DNA from: Pseudomonas sp. Z8(2022)
GTDB lineage: Bacteria; Pseudomonadota; Gammaproteobacteria; Pseudomonadales; Pseudomonadaceae
Length of the DNA stretch: 64,000 nucleotides
Direction of reading: 5' to 3'
NCBI RefSeq assembly: GCF_025837155.1
Contig: NZ_CP107549.1
Span: forward strand, 1,054,001 to 1,118,000
A program made the position numbers and the translations under genes. This document shows positions 62,327-64,000 of this stretch, one piece after another (the stretch's first letter is position 1; each line of letters starts with the position of its first letter). The notes under the pieces were generated by a model. The model ran no database searches, was not told where the DNA came from, and saw nothing but the letters and a program-made list of their open reading frames with translations.

Positions 62327-62354
62327 AAAAAAGCAGCCTACGGGCTGCTTTTTT
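62327..62354 (+). terminator. Rho-independent terminator of the rpsP-rplS operon
   Basis: AAAAAAGCAGCC, loop TACG, GGCTGCTTTTTT, 18 bp after the rplS stop. Confidence 0.93.
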
Positions 62355-62423
62355 CGTTTCTGGATCCATTGACCGGTGAGTTTCGCTGCTCGCCGGAATA
62401 CATCAATTGCGAGTAGTAGTGGC

Positions 62424-62837
62424 ATGAGTCCGAGAGAGCAAGAAATCCAGCGGCGTATCGCGCTGTCGGAAACCCGGGTAACCAAGGCGGTGTTCCCGCC
62501 CACCACCAATCACCACAACACCCTGTTCGGCGGCACCGCGCTGGCCTGGATGGACGAGGTGTCTTTCATCGCTGCGACGCGTTTCTGCCGCCTGCCACTG
62601 GTGACGGTGTCCAGCGACCGGATCGACTTCAAACATGCGATTCCGGCGGGCTCGATCGTCGAGTTGATCGGTCGGGTGATCAAGGTCGGCAATACCAGTC
62701 TCAAGGTAGAGGTCGAGGTATTCGTCGAGGGGTTGTATCAGGAAGGGCGTGAGCGGGCGATCAGCGGCAGTTTCAGCTTCGTTGCCGTCGACGATCAGCA
62801 AAGGCCCGTGCCGGTTCTGCCGGGCTTCGCTCAGTAG
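62424..62837 (+). CDS. Acyl-CoA thioesterase (hotdog fold, YciA-like)
   Basis: 137 residues from ATG 62424. Hot-dog thioesterase motifs: PTTNHHNTLFGGTALAWMDEVSF split as NHHNTLFGG and AWMDEV (catalytic Asp), and SIVELIGRVIKVGNTSLKVEV. Family members hydrolyse acyl-CoAs; substrate range unknown. Monocistronic by appearance. Confidence 0.9.
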   Translation: MSPREQEIQRRIALSETRVTKAVFPPTTNHHNTLFGGTALAWMDEVSFIAATRFCRLPLVTVSSDRIDFKHAIPAGSIVELIGRVIKVGNTSLKVEVEVFVEGLYQEGRERAISGSFSFVAVDDQQRPVPVLPGFAQ

Positions 62838-62947
62838 GCGCCCCGGGACTCAGGCTGGTTTCCTCCCTTCGTATGGAGGTCGGGCGCACTGGTGCGTCGG
62901 CCGCCAGCTGTGGAACACTTGCCGCTCGTTCTGTTGAAGGCCAGCCG

Positions 62948-63844
62948 ATGTCTGCTCTGTCTCATCCCCTTATCGAGCGTTTTCTTGAGGCGCTGTGGCT
63001 GGAAAAGGGGTTGTCCGCCCACACGCAGGCTGCCTATCGCAGTGATCTGGAGCACTTCAATGCCTGGCTCGACGCGCGCGGTCTGGCTCTGCAGCACATC
63101 GGTCGTGATGCCATTCTCGATCATCTAGCCTGGCGTCTCGAGCAGGGGTATCAGGCGCGCTCCACGGCGCGCTTTCTCTCCGGCCTGCGCGGTTTCTACC
63201 GTTTCCTGCTGCGGGAAACGCTGATTGGTGAAGACCCGACGCTGCAGGTCGAGCTGCCGCAGATCGGTCGCCCTTTGCCCAAGTCGTTATCCGAGGCGGA
63301 TGTCGAGGCGCTGCTGCAGGCGCCGGATCTGGATGACCCGATTGGCCTGCGTGATCGCGCCATGCTCGAGGTGCTCTACGCCTGCGGCTTGCGCGTCAGC
63401 GAGCTGGTCGGTCTGACGCTGGAGCAGGTCAATCTGCGCCAGGGAGTGTTGCGGGTGTTCGGCAAGGGCAGCAAGGAGCGCCTGGTGCCTTTGGGTGAGG
63501 AGGCTATCGCCTGGATCGAGCGCTACATGCGTGAGGCCCGCCCGTTGTTGCTGGGCGGCAAACCCAGCGACGTGCTGTTTCCCAGCCTGCGCGGTGAGCA
63601 GATGACCCGGCAGACCTTCTGGCACCGCATCAAGCACCAGGCGCAGGTTGCCGGTATCAGCAAGACGCTGTCACCACATACGTTGCGCCATGCCTTTGCC
63701 ACTCATCTGCTCAATCACGGCGCCGACCTGCGTGTGGTGCAGATGCTGCTGGGGCACAGCGATTTGTCCACAACGCAGATCTACACCCATATCGCACGCG
63801 CCCGGCTGCAGGAGTTGCATGCCAGGCACCACCCGCGAGGCTGA
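62948..63844 (+). CDS. xerD: Site-specific tyrosine recombinase XerD
   Basis: 298 residues. Resolves chromosome dimers at dif with XerC under FtsK control. Catalytic residues R149, K173, H244, R247, H270 and Y279 align with E. coli XerD numbering. N-terminal SAM-like core-binding domain about 1-95. This is the housekeeping enzyme, with xerD-dsbC order as in other Pseudomonas, not a mobile-element integrase. Confidence 0.97.
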   Translation: MSALSHPLIERFLEALWLEKGLSAHTQAAYRSDLEHFNAWLDARGLALQHIGRDAILDHLAWRLEQGYQARSTARFLSGLRGFYRFLLRETLIGEDPTLQVELPQIGRPLPKSLSEADVEALLQAPDLDDPIGLRDRAMLEVLYACGLRVSELVGLTLEQVNLRQGVLRVFGKGSKERLVPLGEEAIAWIERYMREARPLLLGGKPSDVLFPSLRGEQMTRQTFWHRIKHQAQVAGISKTLSPHTLRHAFATHLLNHGADLRVVQMLLGHSDLSTTQIYTHIARARLQELHARHHPRG

Positions 63845-63936
63845 GAGCGCCGCCCGGTCGCTGAAGCACTGTCTGTCAGGCCATCTGTGGTAGGCTGTGC
63901 GGATATTTGTGTGACCGTCCATCGACAGGAGTATTC

Positions 63937-64000
63937 ATGTCCCTGAGTCGTATTTCCCTTGCGCTGGCACTCGTGCTGGGCAGTGGCGTTACCCTGGCCG
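63937..64000 (+). CDS. dsbC: Thiol:disulfide interchange protein DsbC (N-terminal fragment)
   Basis: Only 21 codons are present: MSLSRISLALALVLGSGVTL plus Ala, a Sec signal peptide. An AGGAG site lies 7 bp upstream. The call as dsbC is from its place right after xerD, as in other Pseudomonas; the thioredoxin domain is outside the window. Confidence 0.6.
   Translation, partial: MSLSRISLALALVLGSGVTLA

Noticed and set aside
62948..63844. Tyrosine recombinase as evidence for a mobile element or integron
   Set aside because: Catalytic spacing and gene order (xerD-dsbC) match the housekeeping dimer-resolution enzyme.

Overview
The window reads as a continuous piece of core chromosome from a Pseudomonas species. 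Gene content, gene order and protein sequences match the pepA-lptFG / queA-tgt-yajC-secDF / suhB-trmJ-cysE-isc-ndk-rlmN-pilF-rodZ-ispG-hisS-bamB-der / leuA / xseA-guaBA / tadA-mltF-purL / purT / ffh-rpsP-rimM-trmD-rplS-xerD-dsbC chromosome arc known from that genus. The high GC content, the long type-2 LeuA and the accessory genes suggest (inference only) the mendocina/alcaligenes side of the genus rather than P. aeruginosa itself. No insertion sequence, prophage, CRISPR array or plasmid gene was seen.

Layout. 1-2394: start of pepA (reverse) and divergent lptFG, the LPS export permease. 2455-3690 (reverse): RDD membrane protein, cold-shock protein, tRNA-Leu(CAA). 3882-9294: queuosine genes queA-tgt, then the Sec accessory complex yajC-secD-secF. 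9413-10828: a glycine-zipper envelope protein and reverse suhB. 10974-18180: trmJ-cysE and the complete isc iron-sulfur operon behind an IscR-type operator. 18282-27459: ndk, rlmN, pilF, rodZ, ispG, hisS, yfgM, bamB, der. 27601-30031: an aminotransferase/omega-amidase pair and a small membrane protein. 30118-36638 (reverse): leuA with a leucine-rich leader peptide, a YbdG-type mechanosensitive channel, an M23 peptidase, xseA and a LysR regulator. 36728-37807: a PACE-type efflux pump and a zinc-ribbon protein. 37900-41021: guaB-guaA. 41080-45640: the most variable stretch, holding a frameshifted gene, a DUF3592-like protein, a CumA-like Tat-exported multicopper oxidase, an outer membrane barrel gene broken by one amber codon, tadA and a secreted protein of unknown function. 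45645-51173: mltF and divergent purL. 51201-56625: repeats, CDGSH protein, YqfO-like protein, L,D-transpeptidase, two Nudix hydrolases, gamma carbonic anhydrase, DUF1289, purT, SGNH hydrolase. 56597-58694 (reverse): CorC/CNNM transporter and YpjD. 58852-64000: ffh, rpsP-rimM-trmD-rplS, thioesterase, xerD and the first codons of dsbC.

Functionally the region is dominated by translation and tRNA modification (queA, tgt, trmJ, rlmN, hisS, tadA, rimM, trmD, rpsP, rplS, der), protein export and envelope assembly (lptFG, yajC-secDF, ffh, bamB, pilF, rodZ, mltF), Fe-S assembly and its clients (isc genes; RlmN and IspG are Fe-S enzymes placed just downstream) and purine synthesis (guaBA, purL, purT). 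I did not find a convincing wholly new system. The observations most worth checking are the leuA leader and its competing RNA helices, the LysR/PACE divergent pair with a T-N11-A box, the amber-interrupted barrel protein, and the frameshifted gene beside guaA.
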